64,000 bases of DNA. It comes from Phenylobacterium sp. Its GTDB lineage: Bacteria; Pseudomonadota; Alphaproteobacteria; Caulobacterales; Caulobacteraceae. The DNA lies in contig JADCAS010000008.1 of assembly GCA_020401865.1 (NCBI GenBank), positions 1 to 64,000 of the forward strand. The letters are read 5' to 3'. Under the pieces are notes generated by a model. That model had not been told where the DNA came from and ran no database searches. It saw nothing but the letters and a program-made list of their open reading frames with translations. A program made the translations under genes and the position numbers. Numbering within the stretch: position 1 is the stretch's first letter; every line of letters begins with the position of its first letter. This document shows positions 46,289-56,649 of this stretch, one piece after another.

Positions 46289-46303
46289 TTAACCATATTT
46301 GAA
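46289..46303. promoter_or_regulatory. CtrA-box-like site upstream of mraZ
   Basis: TTAACC with a second half TGAA after a seven-base gap (TTAA-N7-TGAA), one base away from the full CtrA consensus TTAA-N7-TTAA, about 180 bp before mraZ. Weak on its own; listed because ftsZ at the other end of the cluster has a perfect box. Confidence 0.3.
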
Positions 46304-46351
46304 TGAAAATCGGCTGAAAATACTTGCTATTGGCAGTCAGAGTCATTGTTT

Positions 46352-46375
46352 CCCATTCGATCCCATGTTAGCCCA
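46352..46375. promoter_or_regulatory. Triple MraZ operator
   Basis: Three CCCA words at 46352, 46362 and 46372, an exact 10-bp period (TGGG-N6 repeated on the minus strand), about 108 bp upstream of the mraZ start. E. coli MraZ binds tandem TGGGN boxes with the same period to repress its own dcw operon, so this is the likely autoregulatory site. Confidence 0.75.
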
Positions 46376-46482
46376 TTTGAAACCTGGACAGGCTCCCTTC
46401 CCCGCGGCTTCCGTTGCGGCCGGCGTCGTTCCGGGATCGGCAGGGGCGCGGCCTGAAGGGCTGCAGGACAGGACGCTGCGGG

Positions 46483-46950
46483 ATGTTCATCTCGACGTTC
46501 GAAAAACAGCTGGACGCCAAGCGGCGCATCGTCGTGCCGCAGGAGTTCCGCGCCGCCGTGTCCGGTCCCTTCGACGGGGTGGTCTGCTTTCCCTCCATCG
46601 AGGCCGACTGCATCGAGGGGGGCGGCCAGACCCTCTTCGAGCGCTACCTTGGCGTCATCGAGGAGCTGGATTTCGGCGACCCTCTGCGGTCGGCCCTGGA
46701 AACCTCCGTCCTGGGCGGGATGGCGCGGCTGAGCTTCGATACGGCGGGCCGGATCACCCTTCCCGAAACCCTCTGCGACGCCTTCGGACTGACCGACTGG
46801 GTGGTTGTGGTGGGGCTTGGCGACCGTTTCCAGATCTGGGAGCGCGATGCCTTCCAGGCGCATCGAGCCGCTCAAAGGGAGTTGGCGCGAGAGGGACTGG
46901 CCCAGCTCCGCGCCGCGCAAAGGGCCCAGCGTTCGGGCCTGCCGGGATGA
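46483..46950 (+). CDS. mraZ: Transcriptional regulator MraZ
   Basis: 155 residues, two SpoVT/AbrB-like swapped-hairpin domains: [20 protein letters not shown] then FRAAVS, and later [20 protein letters not shown] with [18 protein letters not shown]. Binds the dcw promoter as a ring-shaped oligomer. The frame is open further upstream but the ATG at 46483 gives the usual start. Its TGA overlaps the rsmH ATG. Confidence 0.97.
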   Translation: MFISTFEKQLDAKRRIVVPQEFRAAVSGPFDGVVCFPSIEADCIEGGGQTLFERYLGVIEELDFGDPLRSALETSVLGGMARLSFDTAGRITLPETLCDAFGLTDWVVVVGLGDRFQIWERDAFQAHRAAQRELAREGLAQLRAAQRAQRSGLPG

Positions 46951-47876
46951 GTGCGCCCCACCTCTCCGTGCTGCTGAACGAGGTGGTTTCCGCCATCGCT
47001 CCGGCGCCGGGGCGGCACGTGGTCGACGGAACCTTCGGGGCGGGTGGCTATGCCCGGGCCTTCCTCGCCGCCGGCGCCCGGGTCACCGCCTTCGACCGGG
47101 ATCCCTCCGCCGCCCGCTACGCCGAGGAGCTCGGCCCCGACTTCCGTCTGGTCATCGCGCCCTTCTCGACCATGGCCGAGGTCCTGGGCGAGGCCGCCGC
47201 CGACGGGGTCGCCCTCGACCTCGGGGTTTCCTCCATGCAGCTGGACGAGGCGGAGCGCGGCTTCTCCTTCCTTCGGGAGGGACCGCTCGACATGCGTATG
47301 AGCGGTGCAGGGCCCACGGCGGCGGACCTGGTCAACACGGAGCCGCCCGCCGAACTGGCGCGCATCTTCTGGATTTACGGCGAGGAGCGGCAGTCCCGCC
47401 GGATCGCCTCGGCTATTGTGCGCCGACGCGAAACGACGCCCTTCACCCGCACGACGGACCTTGCGGAGGTCATCGAGCGGGCCCTTGGGGGGCGCCGGGG
47501 GGCCCGCGTCCATCCCGCCACCCGCGCCTTCCAGGCGCTCAGGATCGCCGTCAATGACGAGCTGGCCGAGCTTGAGGCGGGCCTCGTCGCCGCCGAGCGG
47601 GTCCTGCGGCCCGGAGGCCGGCTGGCGGTGGTGACCTTCCATTCCCTCGAGGACCGGATCGTCAAGGCCTTCCTTGCCGAGCGCTCCGGGCGCACTCCCG
47701 GCGGCTCCCGCCACGCGCCGGAAGCGCCGCGCGGAGCGGACCCGAGCTTCTCCCTCCTGTCCGTGCGCTCCACGCCCCCGACGGAGGCCGAGATTGCGGC
47801 GAACCCGCGCGCCCGGTCGGCCCGGCTGCGGGCCGCGAAGCGGACGGCGGCGCCCCTCTGGAGGGTGGCGGCATGA
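46947..47876 (+). CDS. rsmH: 16S rRNA (cytosine(1402)-N(4))-methyltransferase
   Basis: 309 residues. SAM motif [40 protein letters not shown] then [23 protein letters not shown] and the late [16 protein letters not shown] are all diagnostic. Methylates C1402 of 16S rRNA in the decoding centre. ATGA overlap with mraZ before it and with ftsL after it. Confidence 0.98.
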   Translation: MSAPHLSVLLNEVVSAIAPAPGRHVVDGTFGAGGYARAFLAAGARVTAFDRDPSAARYAEELGPDFRLVIAPFSTMAEVLGEAAADGVALDLGVSSMQLDEAERGFSFLREGPLDMRMSGAGPTAADLVNTEPPAELARIFWIYGEERQSRRIASAIVRRRETTPFTRTTDLAEVIERALGGRRGARVHPATRAFQALRIAVNDELAELEAGLVAAERVLRPGGRLAVVTFHSLEDRIVKAFLAERSGRTPGGSRHAPEAPRGADPSFSLLSVRSTPPTEAEIAANPRARSARLRAAKRTAAPLWRVAA

Positions 47877-48310
47877 CCCTTCTCGAGCGCCGGGTCCTCG
47901 GGTTCCGCAGCCTGGACGTGGGCCTGTTCATCTTCCTCCTGGTGCTGATCCTGGGCGTCTACCTCGCCAAGACCATGGCGGGAGGCGAGCGCGGCCAGAT
48001 CGCAGCTGCGGAGCGCCAGATCGCTGAGGAGCAGGACCGCATAGTCCTCCTCGAGGCCGAGGTCGCCCATCTGGAGCGTCCCGAGCGCCTGTCCGCCATC
48101 GCCCGCACCTACGCCGGCCTCGCTCCGGTGGCTTCAGCCCGGGAGATCACGCCCAAGGGCCTGGCGGACGCCCTGCAGTCGCCAGCCTCGGTCGTCCCCC
48201 AGCTCGTGGTCGTCGCTGCGCCGGCCGTCCCGACCGCTGCTGAAGCCGAGACCTCCACAGTGATCGAGGAGACTACGGCCGATCCGGCCGCCCGGGAGCC
48301 GAAGCCATGA
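47873..48310 (+). CDS. ftsL: Cell division protein FtsL
   Basis: 145 residues: a short cytoplasmic part, one membrane helix ([20 protein letters not shown]) and a coiled coil ([20 protein letters not shown] then [20 protein letters not shown]). Then an Ala/Pro/Thr-rich tail that is longer than in enteric FtsL. Part of the FtsQLB-like septal complex. Identified from topology and its place between rsmH and ftsI, as sequence similarity in this family is low. Confidence 0.93.
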   Translation: MTLLERRVLGFRSLDVGLFIFLLVLILGVYLAKTMAGGERGQIAAAERQIAEEQDRIVLLEAEVAHLERPERLSAIARTYAGLAPVASAREITPKGLADALQSPASVVPQLVVVAAPAVPTAAEAETSTVIEETTADPAAREPKP

Positions 48311-50052
48311 GCCTGACGCATCCAGGTCTTCCCGCCCCCGGCTGGCGCTGGATCAAGGAGCGGCTTTGGAGTCTCGAGCGCGCCTTCGAGAAGGCGCGCA
48401 CTTCCGGTCGGGCTGAGAACGACGCCCGCATCCGCATCTTCGTCGTACTCGCCCTCTTCGTCGCCAGCTTCGTCTACCTCGCCGTAGGGGCGACACGCCT
48501 CGCCCTCTTCCCGGGCTTTGACGTCGCATCGGTCGCCCGCGGCGGTTCGGGCCCGGGCCGGGCGCCCCTGGTGGACCGTCGCGGGGCCCTCCTGGCCGCG
48601 GATCTTCCCTTCTACACCCTCTATCTCGACCCCAGGGACGTCTGGGACCGGGCGGAAACCCGCGCCGGACTGCTCAGGGCGCTGCCCGACCTGTCGGTCA
48701 GCCGGCTTGACAGGGCCCTTGCAGGGTCGCGCCGAACCTTCCTGGCGGGACCGCTTTCGCCCCGGGAACGCGACCGGGTCCACGACCTCGGTCTTCCCGG
48801 GGTTGTCTTCGAGCAGGAGCCTCGCCGGGTCTATCCCCTTGGCGGCGCCGGCGCTCACCTGATCGGCTTCTCTGACACCGGCGGCAAGGGGCTGGCGGGG
48901 GCCGAGGGCGCTCTCAATGACCGCATTCGCGCGGGCGCCGGTGATCGCCAGCCCACCCCCCTTTCCATCGACATGCGCGTCCAGGCCGCCCTGGACGACG
49001 AGCTGAACGCCGCCGCCACGCGACTTCAGGCCAAGGGCGCGGTGGGCCTCATCACCAACGTGCAGACCGGGGAAATCCTGGCCATGTCGTCCTGGCCGAC
49101 CTTCGATCCCAATCACGCCGGTGAGTTCGCGCCCGACCAGCTGCGGAACCAGGCGGTGGCGTCGGTCTACGAGATGGGATCAACCTTCAAGGTCTTCACG
49201 CTGGCGGTCGGCCTGGACACCCACCAGATCACACCCGAGACCCTGTTCCATACGACAAAGGGCATGGCCATCGGGTCACGGGTGATCCGCGACCTTCATG
49301 CCGTCGATCATGACATGACGGCGACAGACATCTTCCTGAAGTCCTCCAACATCGGCGCCAGTCAGATCGCTCTGCAGGTCGGCGGGTCGACCATGACCCG
49401 TTACTTCCAGGCCTTCGGTCTGTTCCACGCCGCCCCGATCGAGCTGACCGGGTCCGCCCGCCCCATCCTGCCCCGGGAGTGGAATCCCAACACCGTGGCC
49501 TCGGCGTCCTTCGGTCACGCCATCTCGGTTTCCCCGGTCGCCCTGGCGGCGGGCGTGGGCTCCGTCCTGAACGGCGGTCGTTACCTGCCACTGACCCTGC
49601 AGCCCATGCGGCCGGGCGCCCGCCCGGAGGGACGCCGCGTCATCAGCGAGGAGACCTCCCGCCTGATGCTCGGCCTGATGCGTCGGAACGTGCTGGAAGG
49701 CTCGGGCCGCCGCGCCAACGCTGCAGGTCTGAGGGTCGGCGGCAAGACCGGGTCCGCCGAAAAGGTCATCGACGGCCGGTATGTCCGGGACAAGGTGCTC
49801 GCCTCCTTTGCCGGTGTCTTCCCCACGGATGGCGCCCTCAGCGATGATCGTTATCTCGTGCTGATTCTAATCGACGAGCCGGTCGCCGACGCCGAGTCCG
49901 GCGGCCGCACAGGGGGCCTGACGGCGGCGCCCGCGGCGGGCAAGGTCATCGACCGCGTCGCCCCCTTCCTTGGGGTCAGCCGACGGTTCGAACAGGTGGC
50001 CGCCCAGCCGGTTCCGGCGACCGCCGAACTCGCCGCCCTGCAAGAGCGCTGA
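48307..50052 (+). CDS. ftsI: Septal peptidoglycan transpeptidase FtsI (PBP3)
   Basis: 581 residues. An N-terminal membrane anchor (FVVLALFVASFVYLAVGATR), a dimerisation domain, then the transpeptidase with S292-T-F-K (SxxK) in VYEMGSTFKVFTLAVGLD, SSN in FLKSSNIGASQI, and KTG in VGGKTGSAEKVIDG. Cross-links septal peptidoglycan. Overlaps ftsL by four bases. The stop is 5 bp before murE. Confidence 0.97.
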   Translation: MSLTHPGLPAPGWRWIKERLWSLERAFEKARTSGRAENDARIRIFVVLALFVASFVYLAVGATRLALFPGFDVASVARGGSGPGRAPLVDRRGALLAADLPFYTLYLDPRDVWDRAETRAGLLRALPDLSVSRLDRALAGSRRTFLAGPLSPRERDRVHDLGLPGVVFEQEPRRVYPLGGAGAHLIGFSDTGGKGLAGAEGALNDRIRAGAGDRQPTPLSIDMRVQAALDDELNAAATRLQAKGAVGLITNVQTGEILAMSSWPTFDPNHAGEFAPDQLRNQAVASVYEMGSTFKVFTLAVGLDTHQITPETLFHTTKGMAIGSRVIRDLHAVDHDMTATDIFLKSSNIGASQIALQVGGSTMTRYFQAFGLFHAAPIELTGSARPILPREWNPNTVASASFGHAISVSPVALAAGVGSVLNGGRYLPLTLQPMRPGARPEGRRVISEETSRLMLGLMRRNVLEGSGRRANAAGLRVGGKTGSAEKVIDGRYVRDKVLASFAGVFPTDGALSDDRYLVLILIDEPVADAESGGRTGGLTAAPAAGKVIDRVAPFLGVSRRFEQVAAQPVPATAELAALQER

Positions 50053-50057
50053 GCCCC

Positions 50058-51506
50058 GTGCGTCTGTCCCAGCTCCTTCACAGGGACCTGCCGGTCGACC
50101 CGGAAATCACCGGCGTGACCGCGGACAGCCGGCGGGTCGGGCCGGGCGTTCTCTTCGCAGCCCTTCCGGGGGTGGCCCGCGATGGCGCCGACTTCGCGCC
50201 CCAGGCCGCAGCCGCCGGCGCCGCCGCGGTGCTCTGCGCCCGGGACTTACCGGGCCTTGGGGTTCCGGTCATCGCCAGCGCGGATCCCCGTCGGGCCTAC
50301 GCCCTGGCCGCTTCCGCCTTTCACGGCCGGCAGCCGGAGGTGGTTGTGGCCGTCACCGGGACCAACGGCAAGACCTCCGTCGCCGGTTTCCGCCGGCAGA
50401 TCGCGGCGGCGTCGGGCCGACTGTCCGCCAGCATGGGCACTCTTGGCGTCCTCATCTCCGGTCCTAGCCGGGAGGATCTGGCTCTGACCCCGCCTGGCCT
50501 GACGACGCCGGATGCCGGCGATGTCGCCGCTCTGCTCGCCGACCTTGCGGACCGGGGGGTGACGGACCTGGCGCTGGAGGCCTCGTCCCATGGTATCGAC
50601 CAGAGGCGGCTGGACGGCGTGCGCCTGTCTGCGGCGGCCTTCCTGAACCTGACCCAGGATCACCTCGACTACCACGGCGACATGGCGAGCTATCAGGCCG
50701 CTAAGCTGCGCCTGTTCGACACCCTGCTGCCCCGGGGCGCTCCGGTGGTCCTGAATGCGGACTCGCCCGCCTTTCCGGCCTTCGCCGCCGCCGCGACCCT
50801 GGCTGGGGCCGACCTCATCACCTTCGGCGAGGCGGGACGGGACCTTAAGCTTGCCGGGCGGGCGCCGAGGCCGGGCGGCCAGGTGCTGACCCTGGAACAC
50901 GCCGGTCGGACCTGGCGCGTCGACCTGCCCCTGGCCGGCGCCTTCCAGGCCATGAACGCCCTCGCCGCCGCCGGTCTTGGTCTCGCGATCGGGGAGACTC
51001 CTGAGGAGATCTTCGCCGCCCTGGAGCAACTGAAGGGCGCGCCGGGGCGTCTCCAGCATGTGGGTTCCGGCCCCCGTGGCGGAGAGGCCTACGTGGATTA
51101 CGCTCACACGCCGGACGGCCTGGAAACCGTGCTGAAGGCCCTGCGGCCCCACGCCTCGGGGCGGCTGATCCTGGTGTTCGGGGCGGGAGGCGACCGGGAC
51201 CGGACCAAGCGCCACCTCATGGGCGAGCTGGCCGCGCGGCTGGCGGACCTGGCCATCGTGACCGACGACAACCCCCGCAGCGAGGATCCCGCCGCCATCC
51301 GGGCCGAGGTGAGGGCCGGGGGCGCCGGCCTTGCGGACATCGGCGATCGTCGGGAGGCGATCCGCACCGCTGTCTCAGAATTGCGGGAGGGCGACATTCT
51401 GGTCGTGGCCGGCAAGGGGCACGAGCACGGCCAGACCCTTGCGGGGGTCGTGCACCCCTTCGACGACGTGTCCGAGACCCGAGCGGCCCTGGAGGGCCGG
51501 TCATGA
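50058..51506 (+). CDS. murE: UDP-MurNAc-L-Ala-D-Glu:meso-DAP ligase
   Basis: 482 residues starting at GTG 50058. Mur ligase layout: an N-terminal UDP-MurNAc domain (ITGVTADSRRVGPGVLFAAL), ATP site VVAVTGTNGKTSVAGFRRQI, EASSHGIDQRRLDGVR, and the C-terminal domain with VTDDNPRSEDP. The DNPR motif indicates meso-diaminopimelate as the added residue. Its last codon overlaps the murF start (ATGA). Confidence 0.97.
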   Translation: MRLSQLLHRDLPVDPEITGVTADSRRVGPGVLFAALPGVARDGADFAPQAAAAGAAAVLCARDLPGLGVPVIASADPRRAYALAASAFHGRQPEVVVAVTGTNGKTSVAGFRRQIAAASGRLSASMGTLGVLISGPSREDLALTPPGLTTPDAGDVAALLADLADRGVTDLALEASSHGIDQRRLDGVRLSAAAFLNLTQDHLDYHGDMASYQAAKLRLFDTLLPRGAPVVLNADSPAFPAFAAAATLAGADLITFGEAGRDLKLAGRAPRPGGQVLTLEHAGRTWRVDLPLAGAFQAMNALAAAGLGLAIGETPEEIFAALEQLKGAPGRLQHVGSGPRGGEAYVDYAHTPDGLETVLKALRPHASGRLILVFGAGGDRDRTKRHLMGELAARLADLAIVTDDNPRSEDPAAIRAEVRAGGAGLADIGDRREAIRTAVSELREGDILVVAGKGHEHGQTLAGVVHPFDDVSETRAALEGRS

Positions 51507-52903
51507 CCCGCCGCTCCCTCTGGACGGCCGCAGCCATCGCCCGGGCGACGCACGGCAGGGTCTCCCGCGCCTTTCAGGTGCGCGGGCTCTCGATCGACAC
51601 CCGGACCCTGGAGCCGGGGGACCTCTTCGTCGCCCTGGGAGGGGTGCGCGACGGCCACGACTTCGTGGAACAGGCCATGGCGGCCGGCGCCGCCGGCGTG
51701 CTGGCCTCGCGCCCGGTCGAGGCGCCACACGTCCTGGTCGGCGACACCTTCCTGGCCCTGCAGGCCCTGGCTCTGGCCGCGCGGGAGCGGGCGGTGGACG
51801 CCCGCCGGGGCGCCGTCACCGGCTCTGTCGGCAAGACCAGCGTCACCCAGGCGGTGGCGGCGGGGCTGGCCCTGGCCGGCCGCTCCCACGCCTCGATCAA
51901 GAGCTACAACAACCATATCGGCGTCCCTCTGACCCTGGCGCGGATGCCCGAGAACACCGAGCGGGCGGTCTTCGAGATCGGCATGAACCATGCCGACGAG
52001 ATCACTCCCCTGTCCGGCATGGTCCGCCCCCACGCCACAGCCATCACCACCGTCGGGCCGGTGCATGTGGAGAATTTCCCCGATGGAGAGTCCGGCGTGG
52101 CGCGGGCCAAGGCCGAGATCTTCGACGGGGCGGCGCCCGGCGCCGTCGCCGTCCTCAACGCCGATAACCGTTGGTTCGGCTGTCTTGCCGCCCGGGCCCG
52201 GGCCCGGGGGCTGACGATCCGCAGCTTCGGCAGGGCGGAAGGGGCCGACGCCCGCCTCCTGGACTTTGGGGTGGATGCCGGTCGCGGCTTGATCCGGGCC
52301 GAGATCGGCGGTCGGTCGCTGGATTTCACCATGCCGCAGACCGGCGCGCACTGGGGTCTCAACGCCATGTGCGTCCTTCTCCTGCTCGAGGCTCTGGAGG
52401 TTTCGCGCGAGGTCGGCGTTGACGCCCTGTCCGCCTTCGCCGCCCTGCCCGGGCGCGGGGCGGAGAGCCAGGTCCATCTGCCGGGCGGCGGCGTCTTCAC
52501 CCTCATCGACGAGAGCTACAACGCCAACCCGCTTTCCATGGCGGCGACCATCGCCTCCCTTGGCGCCCGCAAGGCCGGGGGGCGCCGGCTCCTGGCCCTG
52601 ACCGACATGCTGGAGCTCGGCGACGAGGCCCCTCGGTTCCACGCGGACCTGACCCGTCCGATCGCCGATGCCGGGATCGACCGGGTCTTCTGCGCCGGAC
52701 CTCTGATGAAATCCCTCTGGGACGCTCTTCCTTCGACTCGGCGCGGCGGCTACGCCCTTGAGGCGTCGGAGTTGGCGCCGATGATCGCCGGGGCGGTGGA
52801 GCCTGGGGATCTGGTCATGGTCAAGGGGTCCAACGGGTCGCGGGCGGGGCAGGTCGCCCAGGCGCTTCGTGCGCTGGACTCCCGGGCTGGGGGGAAGGGC
52901 TGA
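51503..52903 (+). CDS. murF: UDP-MurNAc-tripeptide:D-Ala-D-Ala ligase
   Basis: 466 residues. [20 protein letters not shown] is the ATP site, [20 protein letters not shown] and [20 protein letters not shown] the central domain, and [20 protein letters not shown] with [18 protein letters not shown] the end. Adds D-Ala-D-Ala to complete the pentapeptide. Overlaps murE by four bases and mraY by one. Confidence 0.97.
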   Translation: MTRRSLWTAAAIARATHGRVSRAFQVRGLSIDTRTLEPGDLFVALGGVRDGHDFVEQAMAAGAAGVLASRPVEAPHVLVGDTFLALQALALAARERAVDARRGAVTGSVGKTSVTQAVAAGLALAGRSHASIKSYNNHIGVPLTLARMPENTERAVFEIGMNHADEITPLSGMVRPHATAITTVGPVHVENFPDGESGVARAKAEIFDGAAPGAVAVLNADNRWFGCLAARARARGLTIRSFGRAEGADARLLDFGVDAGRGLIRAEIGGRSLDFTMPQTGAHWGLNAMCVLLLLEALEVSREVGVDALSAFAALPGRGAESQVHLPGGGVFTLIDESYNANPLSMAATIASLGARKAGGRRLLALTDMLELGDEAPRFHADLTRPIADAGIDRVFCAGPLMKSLWDALPSTRRGGYALEASELAPMIAGAVEPGDLVMVKGSNGSRAGQVAQALRALDSRAGGKG

Positions 52904-54015
52904 TGCTGTATTGGCTGTACGAACAGGCAATGGCGGCGGGGGTTCATGCCCCCCTGCTCAACCTCATGAAATACCTCACCTTCCGGACCGGGATGGCGCT
53001 CTTCACGGCCCAGCTCGTCGTGGTCCTGATGGGGTCGAGGTTCATCCGCTGGATGCAGGCCCGGCAGGGCAAGGGCCAGCCGATCCGCAGTGACGGCATC
53101 GAGCGCCACGTGATCGAGAAGGCGGGTACGCCGACCATGGGCGGGGTGATGATCCTGGCCGGCCTGTTCACCGGGGCTCTGCTCTGGTGCGACCTCTCGA
53201 ATGTCTATGTCTGGGCCGTTCTGCTGGTGACAGCCGGCTTCGGTCTGCTCGGCTTCCTGGACGACTACGCCAAGGTCACCCGCCAGAGCTCGGCGGGGGT
53301 ATCCGGGCGCCTGCGCCTGGTGGTCGAGGCCCTCCTGGCGGGCGCCGCGGTCCTGATGATGGTGCTCTGGGGTCGGCACGGCGCCCACGACGCCGGCCTC
53401 TACACCAGCGTCGCCGTGCCCGTGTTCAAGGACGTCCTGATCAACCTCGGCTGGTTCTACCTGGCCTTCGGCGCCTTCGTGATCGTCGGCGCGGCCAATG
53501 CGGTGAACTTCACCGACGGCCTCGACGGCCTGGCGACGGTGCCTGTGATGATCGCGGCCGCAGCCTTCGGCCTGATCGCCTACCTGGTCGGCAACGCCGT
53601 TTTCGCCACCTATCTGCAAGTGCATGTGGTCCCTGGCGTGGGCGAGGTGGCCGTCTTCTGCGGGGCGGTGATCGGGGCCGGACTGGGCTTTCTCTGGTAC
53701 AACGCCCCGCCGGCTCGGATCTTCATGGGCGACACCGGCTCGCTGGCCCTGGGCGGCGCCCTGGGCGCCACCGCCGTCGCCACCAAGCACGAGATCGTCC
53801 TGGCCATCATTGGGGGCTTGTTCGTCGCCGAAACCCTCTCGGTGATGATCCAGGTCGCCTACTTCAAGCGCACCGGGAAGCGGATCTTCCTGATGGCGCC
53901 CATCCACCACCATTTCGAGAAGCTCGGCTGGTCGGAATCGACCATCGTCATCCGCTTCTGGATCATCTCGGTGATGCTGGCCATCCTGGGCCTCGCCACC
54001 CTGAAGCTGAGATAG
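52903..54015 (+). CDS. mraY: Phospho-MurNAc-pentapeptide transferase
   Basis: 370 residues, about ten membrane helices. [60 protein letters not shown] and [15 protein letters not shown] carry the conserved Asp and Gly residues; [20 protein letters not shown] is the HHH-containing loop. Makes lipid I at the inner membrane. Confidence 0.98.
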   Translation: MLYWLYEQAMAAGVHAPLLNLMKYLTFRTGMALFTAQLVVVLMGSRFIRWMQARQGKGQPIRSDGIERHVIEKAGTPTMGGVMILAGLFTGALLWCDLSNVYVWAVLLVTAGFGLLGFLDDYAKVTRQSSAGVSGRLRLVVEALLAGAAVLMMVLWGRHGAHDAGLYTSVAVPVFKDVLINLGWFYLAFGAFVIVGAANAVNFTDGLDGLATVPVMIAAAAFGLIAYLVGNAVFATYLQVHVVPGVGEVAVFCGAVIGAGLGFLWYNAPPARIFMGDTGSLALGGALGATAVATKHEIVLAIIGGLFVAETLSVMIQVAYFKRTGKRIFLMAPIHHHFEKLGWSESTIVIRFWIISVMLAILGLATLKLR

Positions 54016-54025
54016 GGGAGGGCGC

Positions 54026-55435
54026 TTGATCCCGGTTCGCGGCTTCGAAGGCAAGACGGTCGCCGTCTTCGGGCTCGCCCGGACCGGACTTGCGGCCGCG
54101 CGCGCTCTCCTCGCCGGGGGCGCGGAGGTCGCCGTCTGGGACGAAAGGGCTCAGGGCCTGGCCGCCGCCCAGGCTGAGGGGCTGGAGATCGTGGACCTCT
54201 CGGTCGCCGAATGGTCCCGGTTTGACGCTCTCATGCTCTCGCCGGGCGTTCCCCTCACCCATCCCGAGCCCCACTGGACGGTCCGGAAGGCGCGGCAGGC
54301 CGGCGTCGAGATTCTCGGCGATATCGAACTCTTCGCACGCACGGTGAACCTGGCGCCTGCGCACAAGCGGCCACGCATCGTCGCCATCACCGGCACCAAC
54401 GGCAAGTCCACCACCACGGCCCTGGTCGGGCACCTCTGCGCCCAGGCCGGGCGGGACACCCGGGTCGGCGGCAATATCGGGGTCGGCGTCCTCGACCTGC
54501 CGGACATGCATGGCGGGGCGGTCTATGTCCTGGAGCTGTCGTCCTACCAGCTGGACCTGACCTCCAGCCTCAAGCCGGACGTAGCGATCCTTCTGAACAT
54601 CTCTCCGGACCATCTCGACCGGCATGGGGGGATGGAGGGGTATGTCGCCGCCAAGCGCCGCATCCTGATGAACCAGGACCATGGCGACACCGCCGTGATC
54701 GGCGTCGATGACCCCTGGGGACAGAGACTGTGCACTGAGGTCACGGCCTCGAACCGCCGGACAATTGTTCCTGTATCCGCCTCCAAGGCCATCGGCCGGG
54801 GGGTCTACGCCTTGCAGGGGGTGCTGTACGACGCCACCGGCGACCGCGCCGTCCAGGTGGCCGACCTCAACCGGGCCCGCTCCCTTCCCGGGCGCCACAA
54901 CTGGCAGAACGCCGCCGCCGCCTACGCCGCGGTCCGGGGCCTGGGCGCGCCGGCGTCAGAGATCGCTGAAGGCCTGCTCAGCTTCCCTGGCCTGGCGCAC
55001 CGGATGGAGACGGTGGGCCATATCCGCGGCGTCCGCTTCGTCAATGACTCCAAGGCCACCAACAGCGACGCCGCCCGCCAGGCCCTGTCCAGCTATCCGA
55101 AGGTGTACTGGATCGCCGGCGGCCGGGCCAAGGATGGGGGGATCGACGCCCTTTCGGACCTGTTTCCACGGATCGAGCGCGCCTACCTGATCGGCGAGGC
55201 CGCAGGTGAGTTCGCCAAAACCCTCGAAGGACGGGCGCCCCACGTCAAATGCCTCGATCTGCGGGCCGCCGTCGCCCAGGCCTTCGCCGATGCTCAGGCC
55301 TCAGGGCAGGGCGGGGTCGTCCTTCTCTCTCCAGCCTGCGCCTCCTTCGACCAGTTCGAAGACTTTGAGGCGCGGGGCGAGGCCTTCCGGAGCGCAGTCG
55401 TTGCGCTGGCCGATACTGTGGCGGCGGGGGCCTGA
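54026..55435 (+). CDS. murD: UDP-MurNAc-L-alanine:D-glutamate ligase
   Basis: 469 residues. The start is TTG at 54026 (IPVRGFEGKTVAVFGLARTG); GGGGAGG lies just before it and no ATG is near. AITGTNGKSTTTALVGHLCA is the ATP site, ELSSYQLDLTSSLKPDVAIL and NISPDHLDRHGGMEGYVAAK the central domain, and VRFVNDSKATNSDAARQAL with WIAGGRAKDGGID the C-terminus. Adds D-Glu to the muropeptide. Confidence 0.97.
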   Translation: MIPVRGFEGKTVAVFGLARTGLAAARALLAGGAEVAVWDERAQGLAAAQAEGLEIVDLSVAEWSRFDALMLSPGVPLTHPEPHWTVRKARQAGVEILGDIELFARTVNLAPAHKRPRIVAITGTNGKSTTTALVGHLCAQAGRDTRVGGNIGVGVLDLPDMHGGAVYVLELSSYQLDLTSSLKPDVAILLNISPDHLDRHGGMEGYVAAKRRILMNQDHGDTAVIGVDDPWGQRLCTEVTASNRRTIVPVSASKAIGRGVYALQGVLYDATGDRAVQVADLNRARSLPGRHNWQNAAAAYAAVRGLGAPASEIAEGLLSFPGLAHRMETVGHIRGVRFVNDSKATNSDAARQALSSYPKVYWIAGGRAKDGGIDALSDLFPRIERAYLIGEAAGEFAKTLEGRAPHVKCLDLRAAVAQAFADAQASGQGGVVLLSPACASFDQFEDFEARGEAFRSAVVALADTVAAGA

Positions 55436-55439
55436 CCGC

Positions 55440-56585
55440 ATGAGCCAGAACCCGGCGCACCAGGCCTTCGCCCGCTCGGACCGGTCGCCGTTCGGCGTCT
55501 GGTGGTGGACCATGGACCGTTGGCTCCTCGGCGCCGTGGCGGCGCTGCTGGTTCTGGGAGTCCTGATGTCTTTCGCGGCGAGCCCGGCGGCGGCGGCGCG
55601 GATGGATCTGGGGGATCCCTTTCACTTCGCCCTGCGACAGTGCGTCTTCGCCGCTGCGGGCGCCGCCATTCTCCTCGGGGCGTCTCTTCTCGACGACCGA
55701 GGGGTCCGCCGCACCGCCTTTTTCGTCTATCTCGCCGCCATTCTGATCATGGCGGCCCTGCCCTTCATCGGGCACAGCGCCAAGGGCGCGACACGCTGGC
55801 TCGACCTCGGCGGCTTCACCCTGCAGCCGTCCGAGTTCATGAAGCCCGCCCTGATCGTGCTGGTCGCCTGGATGTTCGCCGAGGCGCAGAAGGGGCAGGG
55901 CGTTCCAGGGGTCACCATCGCCTTCGTGCTGTTCGGGATTTCCGTCGCCCTCCTGCTGATCCAGCCGGATGTTGGACAGACCATCCTCATCTCCATCGCC
56001 TTCGGCGCCGCCTTCTGGATGGCGGGGGTGCCCATCTCCTGGGTCATGGGGCTGGGGGTCCTGTCGATTTCCGGCCTGGCCTCGACCTACTTTCTCTTCC
56101 CGCACGTGGCGAGCCGCGTGGATCGCTTCATCAACCCGGAGGCCGCCGACACCCACCAGGTGGACCGCGCTGCGGAGGCCATCGCCGCGGGGGGTCTTCT
56201 CGGCCGGGGGCCGGGCGAGGGCGTCATGAAGCGCCATGTCCCGGACCTCCACACCGACTTCATCTATTCGGTGGCGGCGGAGGAGTACGGGCTGATCTTC
56301 TCTCTCGCCCTGATCGCCCTCTTCGCCTTCCTGGTGATCCGCGGGCTCTACAGAGCGCTGAAGCTGTCGGATCCCTTCCAGCAGGTGGCGGCGGCGGGGC
56401 TTTTCGTCCTGGTCGGCGAGCAGGTCCTGATCAACATCGCGGTCAACCTCAACCTCATCCCGACCAAGGGCATGACCCTCCCGTTCATCTCCTACGGGGG
56501 CTCGTCCATGCTGGCCATCTGTCTGACCCTCGGCTTCGCTCTCGCCCTGACCCGCCGCCGACCCGGGGCCTACGCCCAGGCTTGA
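55440..56585 (+). CDS. ftsW: Septal peptidoglycan glycosyltransferase FtsW
   Basis: 381 residues of the SEDS family with about ten membrane helices: KGATRWLDLGGFTLQPSEFM then KPALIVL, LLLIQPDVGQTILISIAFGA, VPDLHTDFIYSVAAEEYGLI and TKGMTLPFISYGGSSMLAIC. Polymerises lipid II at the septum with FtsI. ATG 55440 is 4 bp after the murD stop; the frame runs open inside murD. A 64-bp gap to murG follows. Confidence 0.97.
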   Translation: MSQNPAHQAFARSDRSPFGVWWWTMDRWLLGAVAALLVLGVLMSFAASPAAAARMDLGDPFHFALRQCVFAAAGAAILLGASLLDDRGVRRTAFFVYLAAILIMAALPFIGHSAKGATRWLDLGGFTLQPSEFMKPALIVLVAWMFAEAQKGQGVPGVTIAFVLFGISVALLLIQPDVGQTILISIAFGAAFWMAGVPISWVMGLGVLSISGLASTYFLFPHVASRVDRFINPEAADTHQVDRAAEAIAAGGLLGRGPGEGVMKRHVPDLHTDFIYSVAAEEYGLIFSLALIALFAFLVIRGLYRALKLSDPFQQVAAAGLFVLVGEQVLINIAVNLNLIPTKGMTLPFISYGGSSMLAICLTLGFALALTRRRPGAYAQA

Positions 56586-56649
56586 GACCGCCCCCGGACC
56601 CCGGTCCCGCCCCCTACCCAATCGCCAGGGACTCCCGTAAACCCCGCCC

